Shown here: piece after piece, positions 18,330 to 27,098 of the stretch
Layout: each line of letters begins with the position of its first letter
How positions within the stretch are numbered: the stretch's first letter is position 1
Origin: Clostridia bacterium
GTDB lineage: Bacteria > Bacillota > Sulfobacillia > SLMV01
Direction of reading: 5' to 3'
Length of the DNA stretch: 45,124 nucleotides
NCBI GenBank assembly: GCA_003551365.1
Contig: PUMM01000147.1
Location: 1-45,124, forward strand
The notes under the pieces: generated by a model
What the model was told of the DNA's origin: nothing
What the model saw: the letters and a program-made list of their open reading frames with translations, nothing else
The model's database searches: none
Made by a program: the position numbers and the translations under genes

Positions 18330-21300
18330 ATGGCTGAGCAAAACAACGGCCCCATCGGCTCAGTGCTGGTCGTCGGTGGCGGAATTGGCGGTGTCCAGAC
18401 CGCGCTCGACCTGGCGGACAGTGGTTATTTCGTCTATCTGGTGGAAAAATCCCCGTCGATAGGCGGTACCATGTCGCAGCTGGACAAGACATTCCCCACC
18501 AATGACTGCTCCATGTGCATACTGGGGCCGAAGCTGGTGGAGTGCGGCCGTCATCTCAATATCGAAAATATCACTTACTCTGAACTACTCGACCTGCAGG
18601 GCAAGGCGGGGAATTTCACCGCCACGGTGTGGGAAAAACCCCGCTACGTGGACGTGGAGGCCTGCACCGGCTGCGGTGAGTGCGCCGAAGTGTGTCCGGT
18701 CTCGGCCCTCAGTGAGTACGAGGAGTACCTGACGGACAGGAGGGCGGTATATCGTCCCTTCCCGCAGGCCTCGCCCAATGCCTTCACCATTGAAAAGCAC
18801 CGCGAACGGCGGCTTTGCGAACTGAACTGCCCGGCCGACTGTGATGCGCAGGGCTACATTGCCCTGATCGGCGAGGGCAAGTACGAGGAGTCTTTGTCCC
18901 TGATCCGGGAGACCATTCCTCTCCCCGGGGTTATGGGCCGCATCTGCGTTCATCCCTGCGAGGACAATTGCCGCCGCAGTGGGGTGGACGAGCCGGTCAG
19001 TGTGGCCGCGCTGAAGCGCTTCGTGGCTGAGCAGGTCGACCCCCTCGAGGTAATGCCGGAGATCGCGGAACCGCGCGACGAGAAGGTCGCCATTGTGGGA
19101 TCCGGACCGGCAGGACTCAGCAGCGCCTACTACCTGGCGCGATCCGGTTATCGCTGCACCATCTACGAGGCGCAGCCGGTCGCCGGTGGCATGCTGGCTC
19201 TGGGCATTCCGGAGTATCGCCTGCCGCACGATGTCCTGCAGCGCGAGATCAAGGTCATAGAGGAGATGGGCGTGCAGATCATCACCGATACGGCAGTCGG
19301 GACCGACATCACTGTGGACCAGCTCTTCGCGGACGGCTACGAGGCAGTCTATCTGGCCGTGGGAGCCCAGCGCGGTCGCGCCATGGGCATACCCGGTGAA
19401 GAGGCCGAATCGGCGGTGCAGGGAGTGGACTTTTTGCGCGAGGCCAACCTGCAGTCGCACGGTTATCCCTACAACGGCCCCGAGATTGCGGGCCGCAGTG
19501 TCGCAGTTGTGGGCGGCGGGAACGTGGCCATGGACGCCGCTCGAACCGCCCTCCGCATGGGTGCTGAGGACGTCCGGGTGCTGTATCGTCGCAGTCAGAA
19601 GGAAATGCCGGCGCTGGCAGAGGAGATTGAGGAGGCACACCACGAGGGCGTCCAGTTCGATTTACTGGTCAATCCCACGGAAATCCTCACCGCTGGCGGC
19701 GATGTGACCGGCGTGCGCTGTGTGAAGATGCAGCTGGGAGCCCCGGATGACAGCGGCCGGCGCCGCCCCGAACCCATAGAGGGATCGGAATTCGAGCTGG
19801 ACATAGATGTATTCATCGAGTGCATCGGCCAGAGCGTCGACCTGGATGCCGCAGATGATGCCGGCGTGGGGCACGATGACTGGACGGTCGATGCGGATCC
19901 CCTTACGCATGAAACCAGCCGCCCCGGCGTATTCGCCGGAGGAGACGGCGTGCGGGGCCCGGCCGTGGCCGTCGAGGCCATAGCGGACGGGCGCAAGGCA
20001 GCCGAGTCCATTCATCGCTATCTGAACGGCGAAAATCTGCGCGAGGGACGCGAGGATGAGGTGCGTCCCGACCCGGCGATGGATGATCTGCCGGTTCCGG
20101 TGCAGGCGGCAGCCCGCCAGAGACCGGAGGCAACCGGGGCTGCGGGAGAACCCGGCGACTTTTCCGAGGCGGTGGCCACGCTGGATTGCGACTCCGCGAT
20201 GATCGAGGCCGAACGCTGCCTGGATTGCGCAGTGTGTTCCGAATGCATGGAATGTGTGACTGCCTGCGAGGCCGATGCCATAAAACACGATGACCCGGGA
20301 CGCGTGCGCTCCATTGATGTGGGTGCGGTGGTGCTCAGCCCGGGGTTCGACGAGTTCGATCCACAAACCCTCTTCGAATACGGGTATCAGAGTTCGGAAA
20401 ACGTGGTCAGCAGTATAGAGTTCGAGCGCATTCTCAGCGCCTCGGGTCCGTACGGGGGAGAGCTGGTGCGACCCTCCGACGGCCGTCATCCCGACAGCAT
20501 TGCCTGGATACAGTGCATCGGCTCGCGGGATGAGCAGGTGGGCTGCGGCTACTGTTCCTCGGTCTGCTGTACCTACGCCATCAAGCAGGCGCAGGTAGCA
20601 CAGGAGCACAGCGATACGCCCCTGGACATGGGGATATTCTTCATGGACATGCGCACCCACGGCAAGGACTTCGAGAGATACTACAATCGGGCGCAGGACG
20701 AACATGATGTGGATTTCATCCGCTGCAAAGTACACGATGTGCACGAGGACGAGGATGGCCGCCTCACCCTGCGCTATGCCGCCGAAGACGGGGTCGCGCG
20801 GGAGGCCACTTACGATATGGTGGTTCTCTCCGTCGGACTGCGTCCTCCCGCCGACGGGGCAGACATGGCGGACAGGGCCGGCATCGGCCTGAATGACTAC
20901 GGATTCACGCGGAGCAACTATTTCCACCCGATAGAGACCACCCGCCCCGGCGTTTACGTGTCGGGCGCCTTCGGTGGCCCGCACGACATACCCGAGACGG
21001 TCATGCAGTCCTCAGCGGCCGCCGGACGGGTGTCGCAGCTGCTGTCCGATGCCCGCTTCTCTGCGACGCAGAAGAAGGAATATCCGCCGGAGAGAGATGT
21101 GAGCGAGGATCCGCCGCGCGTCGGGGTCTTCGTCTGCCACTGCGGTCTGAACATCGGCGGGGTGGTTGACGTCCCGACTGTGAAGGAATATGCGGCCGAA
21201 CTGCCGCACGTGGTGTTTGCGGAGGAGAATCTGTACACGTGCTCGCAGGACACCCAGGAGATAATCAAGGAAAAGATCGAGGAGTATGATCTGAACCGCG

Positions 21301-22784
21301 TCGTGGTCGCCTCATGTACGCCGCGTACGCACGAGCCGCTCTTTCAGGAGACGGTGCGGGAGGCCGGACTCAACCAGTACATGTTCGCGATGGCCAACAT
21401 CCGGGATCAGTGCTCTTGGGTGCACAGCTCGGACCCGGACGGGGCCACTGAAAAGTCCAAGGATCTGGTGCGGGCTGCCGTGGCCCGGGTGGTGGAGCTG
21501 GAGCCGCTGCCCGAGATAACCATCGGGCTGAACCGGAATGCCCTGGTCATAGGTGGCGGGGTGGCCGGTATGACCAGCGCGCTGACCCTGTCCGAGCAGG
21601 GCTTTGGCGTACACCTGGTCGAGCGGGAGGCCTCCCTGGGTGGTAATGCCCGCAAGGTCCGCCGCACCATCGACGGCGAGAGCGTGGACGAATTCCTGCA
21701 GGAGCTGATCCGTCGGGTGCAGGACGATCCTCTAATCGATGTACACACCGAGCGCGAAGTGGCGGATTCGGCTGGTTATGTGGGCAACTTTGTCACCACC
21801 CTCCGCGCCGATGACGGCACCGAAGATGAAATCGAACACGGTGCGGTCATTCTGGCCACCGGAGCGGTGCAGTACGAGCCGTCCTCCGGGGAGTTCGGCT
21901 GGGACGAACACGGCGACGTGTTGACCTGCGCCGATCTGGAGGATGAGATTATTGACGGCAGCGACAGGCTCAGGAAGGCGCAACGCGTGGGCATCGTTCA
22001 CTGCGTCGGCTCGCGCGATGAACAGCGCCCCTACTGCAGCCGAATCTGCTGCTCAACCGCCATCAAGAATGCCATTGAACTGAAGCAGAGATATCCGGAC
22101 AAGGAAGTGTACCTCTTCTACCGCGACGTGCGGACCTACGGGTTTGCCGAGGAGCACTACCGGCGCGCACGCGACCTGGGAGTGCATTTCATCCGGTACG
22201 AAGAGAATAACCCGCCGGAAGTCACCGCCGGCGACCAGCTGGCCGTGTCATTCTTCGACGAGGTACTGGGTCGACAGATGATGCTGGATCTGGATCTGCT
22301 GGCGCTGGCCAACGGCCTCGTTCCATCTCCGGGTGCGGTCGAGCTGGCCAAGCTGTTCAAGGTGCCGTTGAACGAGGACGGTTTCTTCCTCGAGGCGCAC
22401 GTGAAACTGCGACCGGTGGATTTTGCCACCGACGGGGTCTTCATGGCTGGACTGGTGCACGCACCGAAGAACCTCTCGGAAAGCATCAGCCAGGCCGAGG
22501 CGGCGGCGGGACGCGCCACCACTCTTCTCAGCCAGGACGAGCTGGCCGTGGAGGGCTGGGTGGCCCGAGTGAGCGAGGAACGTTGCTCGGGGTGCGAGGC
22601 ATGCGTCAACGTCTGTCCATACTCGGCTGTCAGCCTCGATGAGGAGAAGCACGTTGTGACGGTCAATGAGGTTCTTTGCAAGGGCTGCGGCGCCTGTACG
22701 GTGGCCTGCCGGGCCGGAGCGATCGACACCAAGGGCTTCACCAACCAGCAGCTGCTGAAGGAGGTGGAGGCGATATGCTTCTGA
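18330..22784 (+). CDS. hdrA: Giant fused HdrA: HdrA module interrupted by GltD/glutamate-synthase-small-subunit-like domain, plus second full HdrA module and terminal ferredoxin domain
   Basis: 1484 aa; VVGGGIGGVQTALDLADSG; GltD-like RVCVHPCEDNCRR-type (MGRICVHPCEDNCRRSG), AIVGSGPAGLSSAYYLA, AVVGGGNVAMDAARTALRMGA; IQCIGSRDEQ...YCSSVCC; VGVFVCHCGLNIGGVVDV; VIGGGVAGMTSAL; HCVGSRDEQRPYCSRICC; CSGCEACVNVCP / CKGCGACTVAC. Confidence 0.93.
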   Translation: MAEQNNGPIGSVLVVGGGIGGVQTALDLADSGYFVYLVEKSPSIGGTMSQLDKTFPTNDCSMCILGPKLVECGRHLNIENITYSELLDLQGKAGNFTATVWEKPRYVDVEACTGCGECAEVCPVSALSEYEEYLTDRRAVYRPFPQASPNAFTIEKHRERRLCELNCPADCDAQGYIALIGEGKYEESLSLIRETIPLPGVMGRICVHPCEDNCRRSGVDEPVSVAALKRFVAEQVDPLEVMPEIAEPRDEKVAIVGSGPAGLSSAYYLARSGYRCTIYEAQPVAGGMLALGIPEYRLPHDVLQREIKVIEEMGVQIITDTAVGTDITVDQLFADGYEAVYLAVGAQRGRAMGIPGEEAESAVQGVDFLREANLQSHGYPYNGPEIAGRSVAVVGGGNVAMDAARTALRMGAEDVRVLYRRSQKEMPALAEEIEEAHHEGVQFDLLVNPTEILTAGGDVTGVRCVKMQLGAPDDSGRRRPEPIEGSEFELDIDVFIECIGQSVDLDAADDAGVGHDDWTVDADPLTHETSRPGVFAGGDGVRGPAVAVEAIADGRKAAESIHRYLNGENLREGREDEVRPDPAMDDLPVPVQAAARQRPEATGAAGEPGDFSEAVATLDCDSAMIEAERCLDCAVCSECMECVTACEADAIKHDDPGRVRSIDVGAVVLSPGFDEFDPQTLFEYGYQSSENVVSSIEFERILSASGPYGGELVRPSDGRHPDSIAWIQCIGSRDEQVGCGYCSSVCCTYAIKQAQVAQEHSDTPLDMGIFFMDMRTHGKDFERYYNRAQDEHDVDFIRCKVHDVHEDEDGRLTLRYAAEDGVAREATYDMVVLSVGLRPPADGADMADRAGIGLNDYGFTRSNYFHPIETTRPGVYVSGAFGGPHDIPETVMQSSAAAGRVSQLLSDARFSATQKKEYPPERDVSEDPPRVGVFVCHCGLNIGGVVDVPTVKEYAAELPHVVFAEENLYTCSQDTQEIIKEKIEEYDLNRVVVASCTPRTHEPLFQETVREAGLNQYMFAMANIRDQCSWVHSSDPDGATEKSKDLVRAAVARVVELEPLPEITIGLNRNALVIGGGVAGMTSALTLSEQGFGVHLVEREASLGGNARKVRRTIDGESVDEFLQELIRRVQDDPLIDVHTEREVADSAGYVGNFVTTLRADDGTEDEIEHGAVILATGAVQYEPSSGEFGWDEHGDVLTCADLEDEIIDGSDRLRKAQRVGIVHCVGSRDEQRPYCSRICCSTAIKNAIELKQRYPDKEVYLFYRDVRTYGFAEEHYRRARDLGVHFIRYEENNPPEVTAGDQLAVSFFDEVLGRQMMLDLDLLALANGLVPSPGAVELAKLFKVPLNEDGFFLEAHVKLRPVDFATDGVFMAGLVHAPKNLSESISQAEAAAGRATTLLSQDELAVEGWVARVSEERCSGCEACVNVCPYSAVSLDEEKHVVTVNEVLCKGCGACTVACRAGAIDTKGFTNQQLLKEVEAICF

Positions 22785-23287
22785 ATCAGAATTGTCCCGG
22801 CGAGAATCAGTCTCCTGTTGCCGCATCAGATACCAGCGGCGGGGGGTCCCCTCGGTCGGAGGGGGGCGAGGACTGGACTCCCAATCTGGTCGGATTTTGC
22901 TGCAACTGGTGCAGCTATGCGGGGGCTGACCTCGCCGGGATAAATCGTCTGCAGTATCCGCCGAACCTGCGGATTATCCGGGTGTTGTGTTCCAGTCGCG
23001 TAAATCCAATGTTCATTCTCCGGGCGCTGCAGAAGGGAGCGGATGGGGTGTTGGTGGCCGGCTGCCATCCGGGTGACTGTCACTACTCCACCGGCAACTA
23101 CTACACCCGGCGGCGTTTCCACATATTCCAGCGCCACCTGGAGTTTTTTGGGATGGACCCGGAGCGGGTGCGGCTGGAATGGGTCTCCGCGGCCGAGGGC
23201 AAGCGTTTTGCCGATGTCGTATCGGAGATGACAGAGCAGGTGCGAAAACTTGGCCCCAATAAGAAGTTTAGGAGCAATCTGATATGA
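22775..23287 (+). CDS. mvhD: MvhD/FlxD-type 2Fe-2S subunit with N-terminal extension
   Basis: ATG at 22775; VGFCCNWCSYAGADLAGINRLQYPPNLRIIRVLCSSRV. Confidence 0.93.
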   Translation: MLLNQNCPGENQSPVAASDTSGGGSPRSEGGEDWTPNLVGFCCNWCSYAGADLAGINRLQYPPNLRIIRVLCSSRVNPMFILRALQKGADGVLVAGCHPGDCHYSTGNYYTRRRFHIFQRHLEFFGMDPERVRLEWVSAAEGKRFADVVSEMTEQVRKLGPNKKFRSNLI

Positions 23288-24297
23288 AAGACACAGTACA
23301 ACAGCTGCGGAGGCGATCGAAAGAACTGCTGCAGGAGGGCGAAGTGGATCGCGTGCTGGGCTGGAGAGCCGGGCGCCTGGCCTGGCAGAGCGCTCCCGCC
23401 GTAGCCGAGAGTCCGGAGGAGGTGGACCGGCTGCAGGTCGGTCCATTCTCCGCTTCCAATCTGACCAAGTATCTGATCGACATCGTCCGGCCGGAACATC
23501 CGGCACCGGATGAACAACCACCGGGTCGTACGGCGGTGTGGGCCCGCGGCTGTGATGCGCGGGCCATAAACCGACTGATCACAGATGGAGTCCTGGATCC
23601 TGCGCAGGTTCTGGTTCTGGGGTTCAGCTGTCCGGGCTTTGCCGACCGCGGCAGGGTGGCAGATTCGGTGGACTTGAAGTCGGCCGACTCCTGCCAATGG
23701 ACAGCGGATGAGGGAGCAGATTTTGTGGTGCGAACCGCCGATGGGGATGTGCAGCTGAGTATGGGCGATGTACTGGCGGACAGGTGTGCTTCCTGCACTC
23801 ATCCCGAACCGGTGCGGTGCGACGAGGAGTTCACTGGAGCGACATCGGCCGGTGCCGGAGATCGCTTTGCCGCGCTCGCCGAGTTCGAGGAAATGGATCA
23901 GCAGGAGCGTTACGAGTACTGGAGGCGACAGTTTGACCGGTGCATCCGCTGCTACGCGTGCCGCAATGTCTGCCCGGCGTGCAACTGCGTCGAGTGCGTC
24001 TTTGATGGCGACCTGCCCGATCGCCCGGACTGGCTGGGCAAGGCCACCGATCTCTCCGACAAACAGATGTATCACATAACGCGGGCATTTCACGTGGCTG
24101 GACGCTGCATTGAGTGCGGGGAATGTGAACGAATCTGTCCCGTCAACATTCCGCTGCGGGCGATCATGCAGAGGACGGCAGCTGACATCGAGGAGCTGTT
24201 CTCAGAACACCAGGCGGGGCTCAGCCCGGAGGAGACGCCGCCGCTGCAGTCCTACCGTCTCGATGATCCCGAGGTAAAAGAGGAGGGATCGACATGA
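23284..24297 (+). CDS. FrhB/FdhB-like 4Fe-4S protein, FlxC/FlxB-type subunit
   Basis: 337 aa; WARGCDARAINRLI, CIRCYACRNVCPACNCVECVF, CIECGECERICPVNIPL. Confidence 0.8.
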   Translation: MKDTVQQLRRRSKELLQEGEVDRVLGWRAGRLAWQSAPAVAESPEEVDRLQVGPFSASNLTKYLIDIVRPEHPAPDEQPPGRTAVWARGCDARAINRLITDGVLDPAQVLVLGFSCPGFADRGRVADSVDLKSADSCQWTADEGADFVVRTADGDVQLSMGDVLADRCASCTHPEPVRCDEEFTGATSAGAGDRFAALAEFEEMDQQERYEYWRRQFDRCIRCYACRNVCPACNCVECVFDGDLPDRPDWLGKATDLSDKQMYHITRAFHVAGRCIECGECERICPVNIPLRAIMQRTAADIEELFSEHQAGLSPEETPPLQSYRLDDPEVKEEGST

Positions 24298-25334
24298 AAC
24301 TGCTGCGCACCGAGGATCTGAAACGACTGCTCGTGCGGCTGGCCGATGAGGGCAGAGTCTATCTTCCCCGCATGGAGGATGAGACGGTCCTGTTTCGCCC
24401 CTGGGATGGGGGAGAACCATCCCTGGAGGGCGTGCGGAGCAAAAATGCCACCCTCCCACCCAAGGATCTGCTGTTTCCGCAGACCGAGGAGGTATTCCGC
24501 TTCGTCGCCAATGCGGCGGATCTTGAGATCACCCCCGGGGAGCCGGATGACGTGCCTCCGGTGATCTTCGGCATACGTCCGTGCGATGCCCGCAGCATCG
24601 CTATGCTGGACACGGTCTTTTTGGACGAACAGTTCCCGGAGACCTTCTACGCGGACAGGCGAGAGGGGGCACTGCTGATAACCTGGGGCTGCACGGAGGT
24701 GCGAGACACCTGCTTCTGCTCCACGTTCGATGTGGATCCCGCCGGGCCGGTGGAGGATGGCGACATTCATGTCACCGACCTGGGGGAGGAACTGGCCCTG
24801 GAGGCCACGAGTGATCGTGGTGCAGCCATTGTTTCTGACCTGGACGATATTGTACATGAGGCCGATGCGGAGACCGGGCGTCGGATCGAAAAGCTGCGGG
24901 AAGAGGTGCGGGAGAGTATCGTCGCGCAGCCGCCGGTGGAAGGTCTGGCGGAGACTCTCGCGGGAATGTATGAAGACCCGGTGTGGGAGGATCTGGCCTT
25001 TCGCTGCATCGGCTGTGGAACGTGTGCCTACCTGTGTCCCACCTGCCACTGCTACGACCTGGACGGAGAAACCAGGGGGACGGAGGGAGTGCGGTTCCGC
25101 TGTTGGGACTCCTGCATGTTCTCCGATTTCACCCGGATGGCCGGCGGCGAGAACCCACGTCCAACCAAGCTGCAGCGAATCCGCAACCGCTTCTTGCACA
25201 AACTGCAGTACTTTGCACAAAAGCACGGCGTATACGGGTGTGTGGGGTGTGGGCGATGCATTGACCACTGTCCCGCCTGCGTTGACATCGCCGACTTCAT
25301 CTATGCGGTGAAGGGAGCGGATTCCAATGAGTGA
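24294..25334 (+). CDS. AsrA/FlxB-like 4Fe-4S dicluster protein
   Basis: 346 aa; GIRPCDARSIAMLD, CIGCGTCAYLCPTCHCYD, CVGCGRCIDHCPACVDI. Confidence 0.82.
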   Translation: MKLLRTEDLKRLLVRLADEGRVYLPRMEDETVLFRPWDGGEPSLEGVRSKNATLPPKDLLFPQTEEVFRFVANAADLEITPGEPDDVPPVIFGIRPCDARSIAMLDTVFLDEQFPETFYADRREGALLITWGCTEVRDTCFCSTFDVDPAGPVEDGDIHVTDLGEELALEATSDRGAAIVSDLDDIVHEADAETGRRIEKLREEVRESIVAQPPVEGLAETLAGMYEDPVWEDLAFRCIGCGTCAYLCPTCHCYDLDGETRGTEGVRFRCWDSCMFSDFTRMAGGENPRPTKLQRIRNRFLHKLQYFAQKHGVYGCVGCGRCIDHCPACVDIADFIYAVKGADSNE

Positions 25335-26148
25335 ACACCTCATTCCCCAAAAGGCACGGATCGCCGAGGTTATCAAGGAGACTCCGGATGTGAAGACCTT
25401 TCAGGTGGAGTTTCCCTGGGAGCCTCCTTTCGACTACATGCCCGGGCAGTGTGCCATGCTCAGCATGCCCGGCGTCGGGGAGGCCATGTTCTCCATTACT
25501 TCTTCACCGACGCGCGAACCGATGGAGTTTGCCATAAAGAAGATCGGCCGGTTGACCGATGCCCTGCACCGGGTGGAGCCCGGACAGGAAATAGGAATTC
25601 GCGGCCCGTACGGCAATGGCTTTCCCGTCGATTTCATACGCGGCAGCGACCTGCTGTTCATAGGCGGCGGCATCGGTCTGGCTCCTCTGCGGTCGCTGAT
25701 CAACTATTGCTTTGATCACCGCGCGGACTACGGTTACGCCCAGATTGTCTATGGGGCCCGCAGTCCCTCCGATCTGGTATTCAAAGAAGAGCTGTTTACC
25801 AACTGGCCGGAGGTGGAAAATGTCGACGTGGATGTCACCGTCGACGCCGCCGAGGGAGAGGACTGGGATGGACCAGTGGGTTTCGTCCCGCCTTTTTTGG
25901 AGGAGCTGGATCCCGATCCGGCCGGCAAGATAGCATTTACCTGTGGTCCCCCAATCATGATCAAGTTCGTGGTGCAGTCGCTGGATAAGATGGAATATGA
26001 GCCGGACAGGATCATCACCACCCTGGAGAAGAGAATGAAATGCGGCGTCGGTAAGTGCGGCCGGTGCAATGTCGGTACCCAGTACATCTGCATCGATGGA
26101 CCGGTCTTCACCATGGCGCAGCTGGAACGCCTGCCCGACGACTATTGA
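25327..26148 (+). CDS. FAD/NAD(P)-binding oxidoreductase, AsrB/FlxA-like
   Basis: 273 aa; FDYMPGQCAMLSMPGVGEAMFSI, FIGGGIGLAPLRSLI, C-terminal CGVGKCGRCNVGTQYIC. Confidence 0.88.
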   Translation: MSEHLIPQKARIAEVIKETPDVKTFQVEFPWEPPFDYMPGQCAMLSMPGVGEAMFSITSSPTREPMEFAIKKIGRLTDALHRVEPGQEIGIRGPYGNGFPVDFIRGSDLLFIGGGIGLAPLRSLINYCFDHRADYGYAQIVYGARSPSDLVFKEELFTNWPEVENVDVDVTVDAAEGEDWDGPVGFVPPFLEELDPDPAGKIAFTCGPPIMIKFVVQSLDKMEYEPDRIITTLEKRMKCGVGKCGRCNVGTQYICIDGPVFTMAQLERLPDDY

Positions 26149-26171
26149 CGGCGGGACCCGATAGTCAGCCT

Positions 26172-26208
26172 GCGAGGATCGCCGAACGTAACGGGCGGCG
26201 GTCCTCGC
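26172..26208 (+). terminator. Strong stem-loop after the flx-like genes (terminator or attenuator candidate, no T-tract)
   Basis: GCGAGGATCGCCG / CGGCGGTCCTCGC, 13 bp including one G.U, 11-nt loop. Confidence 0.55.
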
Positions 26209-26375
26209 GCCGTGTGTGCACAGGAGGCATGTGTGAACATCGCTGGGGGTCCCGGCGGCAGCTACAGGTGTCGGTCGATATGATGTAAACTCAGATGGTG
26301 AGTGGAGCTACGCGCATTGCGGGGGGCGCCGCGGCTGGACTTACGGGTGTGACCCTGCGCTAGGGAGGGACGCAA

Positions 26376-26612
26376 GTGAGGGTGAAGATCACCGTACACG
26401 GACACGTGAAATCGCTTCTTCCGTCGAATGAGAGTGAATTCGAGTTCGAGCTCTCCGAGCCGAGGGACGTCTCGGAGCTGATTGAGGAGAAGCTGGAGAT
26501 CAATCCCATGGTGTTCGCCTCCATTGTCATCGATGGCAAATCGGTGGAGCGCGATCACGTGGTGGACGAAGATTGCGAGATACTGCTGGTGTCACCGACA
26601 GCCGGGGGCTGA
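26376..26612 (+). CDS. MoaD/ThiS-like beta-grasp sulfur-carrier-type protein
   Basis: 78 aa; V..G.V....ES pattern, EILLVSPTAGG C-terminal di-glycine. Confidence 0.75.
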   Translation: MRVKITVHGHVKSLLPSNESEFEFELSEPRDVSELIEEKLEINPMVFASIVIDGKSVERDHVVDEDCEILLVSPTAGG

Positions 26613-26655
26613 TCGTAGACCGGTCGCCCCGGTGACCTGGAGAGGAGGAGATGCA

Positions 26656-26949
26656 GTGGGAGATTTTGGAGATTTGCTCATGGCCATGTGGCCCTGGCTT
26701 CTGATACTGGCCCTGATGTACCTGCTGTTCATACGCCCACAGCAAAAGCGAGAAAAAGAGCGAGAGGAAATGCTGCGGAGCCTGGAGGTGGGGGATCAGG
26801 TTATAACCATCGGTGGAATTCACGGCACGATAAGAACGCTGAGCGATAATAGTCTCACCCTCGAAGTGGCGGAAGATGTGGTGCTCAAGATGAGCCGCGA
26901 CGCCATCGCCGGACCGGGAGTAACGGAAGAGAGTAGTACTCCTCCCTGA
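26656..26949 (+). CDS. yajC: Preprotein translocase subunit YajC
   Basis: GTG start; LILALMYLLFIRPQQKREKEREEMLRSLEVGDQVITIGGIHGTI. Confidence 0.92.
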   Translation: MGDFGDLLMAMWPWLLILALMYLLFIRPQQKREKEREEMLRSLEVGDQVITIGGIHGTIRTLSDNSLTLEVAEDVVLKMSRDAIAGPGVTEESSTPP

Positions 26950-26966
26950 TCGATGGCAGATTGCGG

Positions 26967-26995
26967 TTTACCTGTGTCGCAGTACCGCTTATAAT
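26967..26995 (+). promoter_or_regulatory. Sigma-70-like promoter for GntR/kor genes
   Basis: TTTACC-N17-TATAAT. Confidence 0.55.
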
Positions 26996-27098
26996 GGATT
27001 GTGGGATGCACCAAGGAGCCAAATGGCTGAGCATTTGCCCCGCTTCCGGGGTTTCCTAACTCCGAGTGGGGCACAAATTGGCTGACTGGGGGTGCGAA

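Noticed and set aside
19662-20984. 440-aa minus-strand ORF
   Set aside because: Antisense to the giant HdrA; no recognisable domain.
18330-22784. Giant HdrA as an assembly chimera
   Set aside because: The ORF is uninterrupted, the HdrA-1 halves on both sides of the GltD-like block are complementary, and junctions contain no repeats; kept as a genuine fusion pending read support.
26209-26375. Possible Moco or other known riboswitch upstream of the MoaD-like gene
   Set aside because: I could not match a known consensus by eye; an Infernal/Rfam scan would be required.
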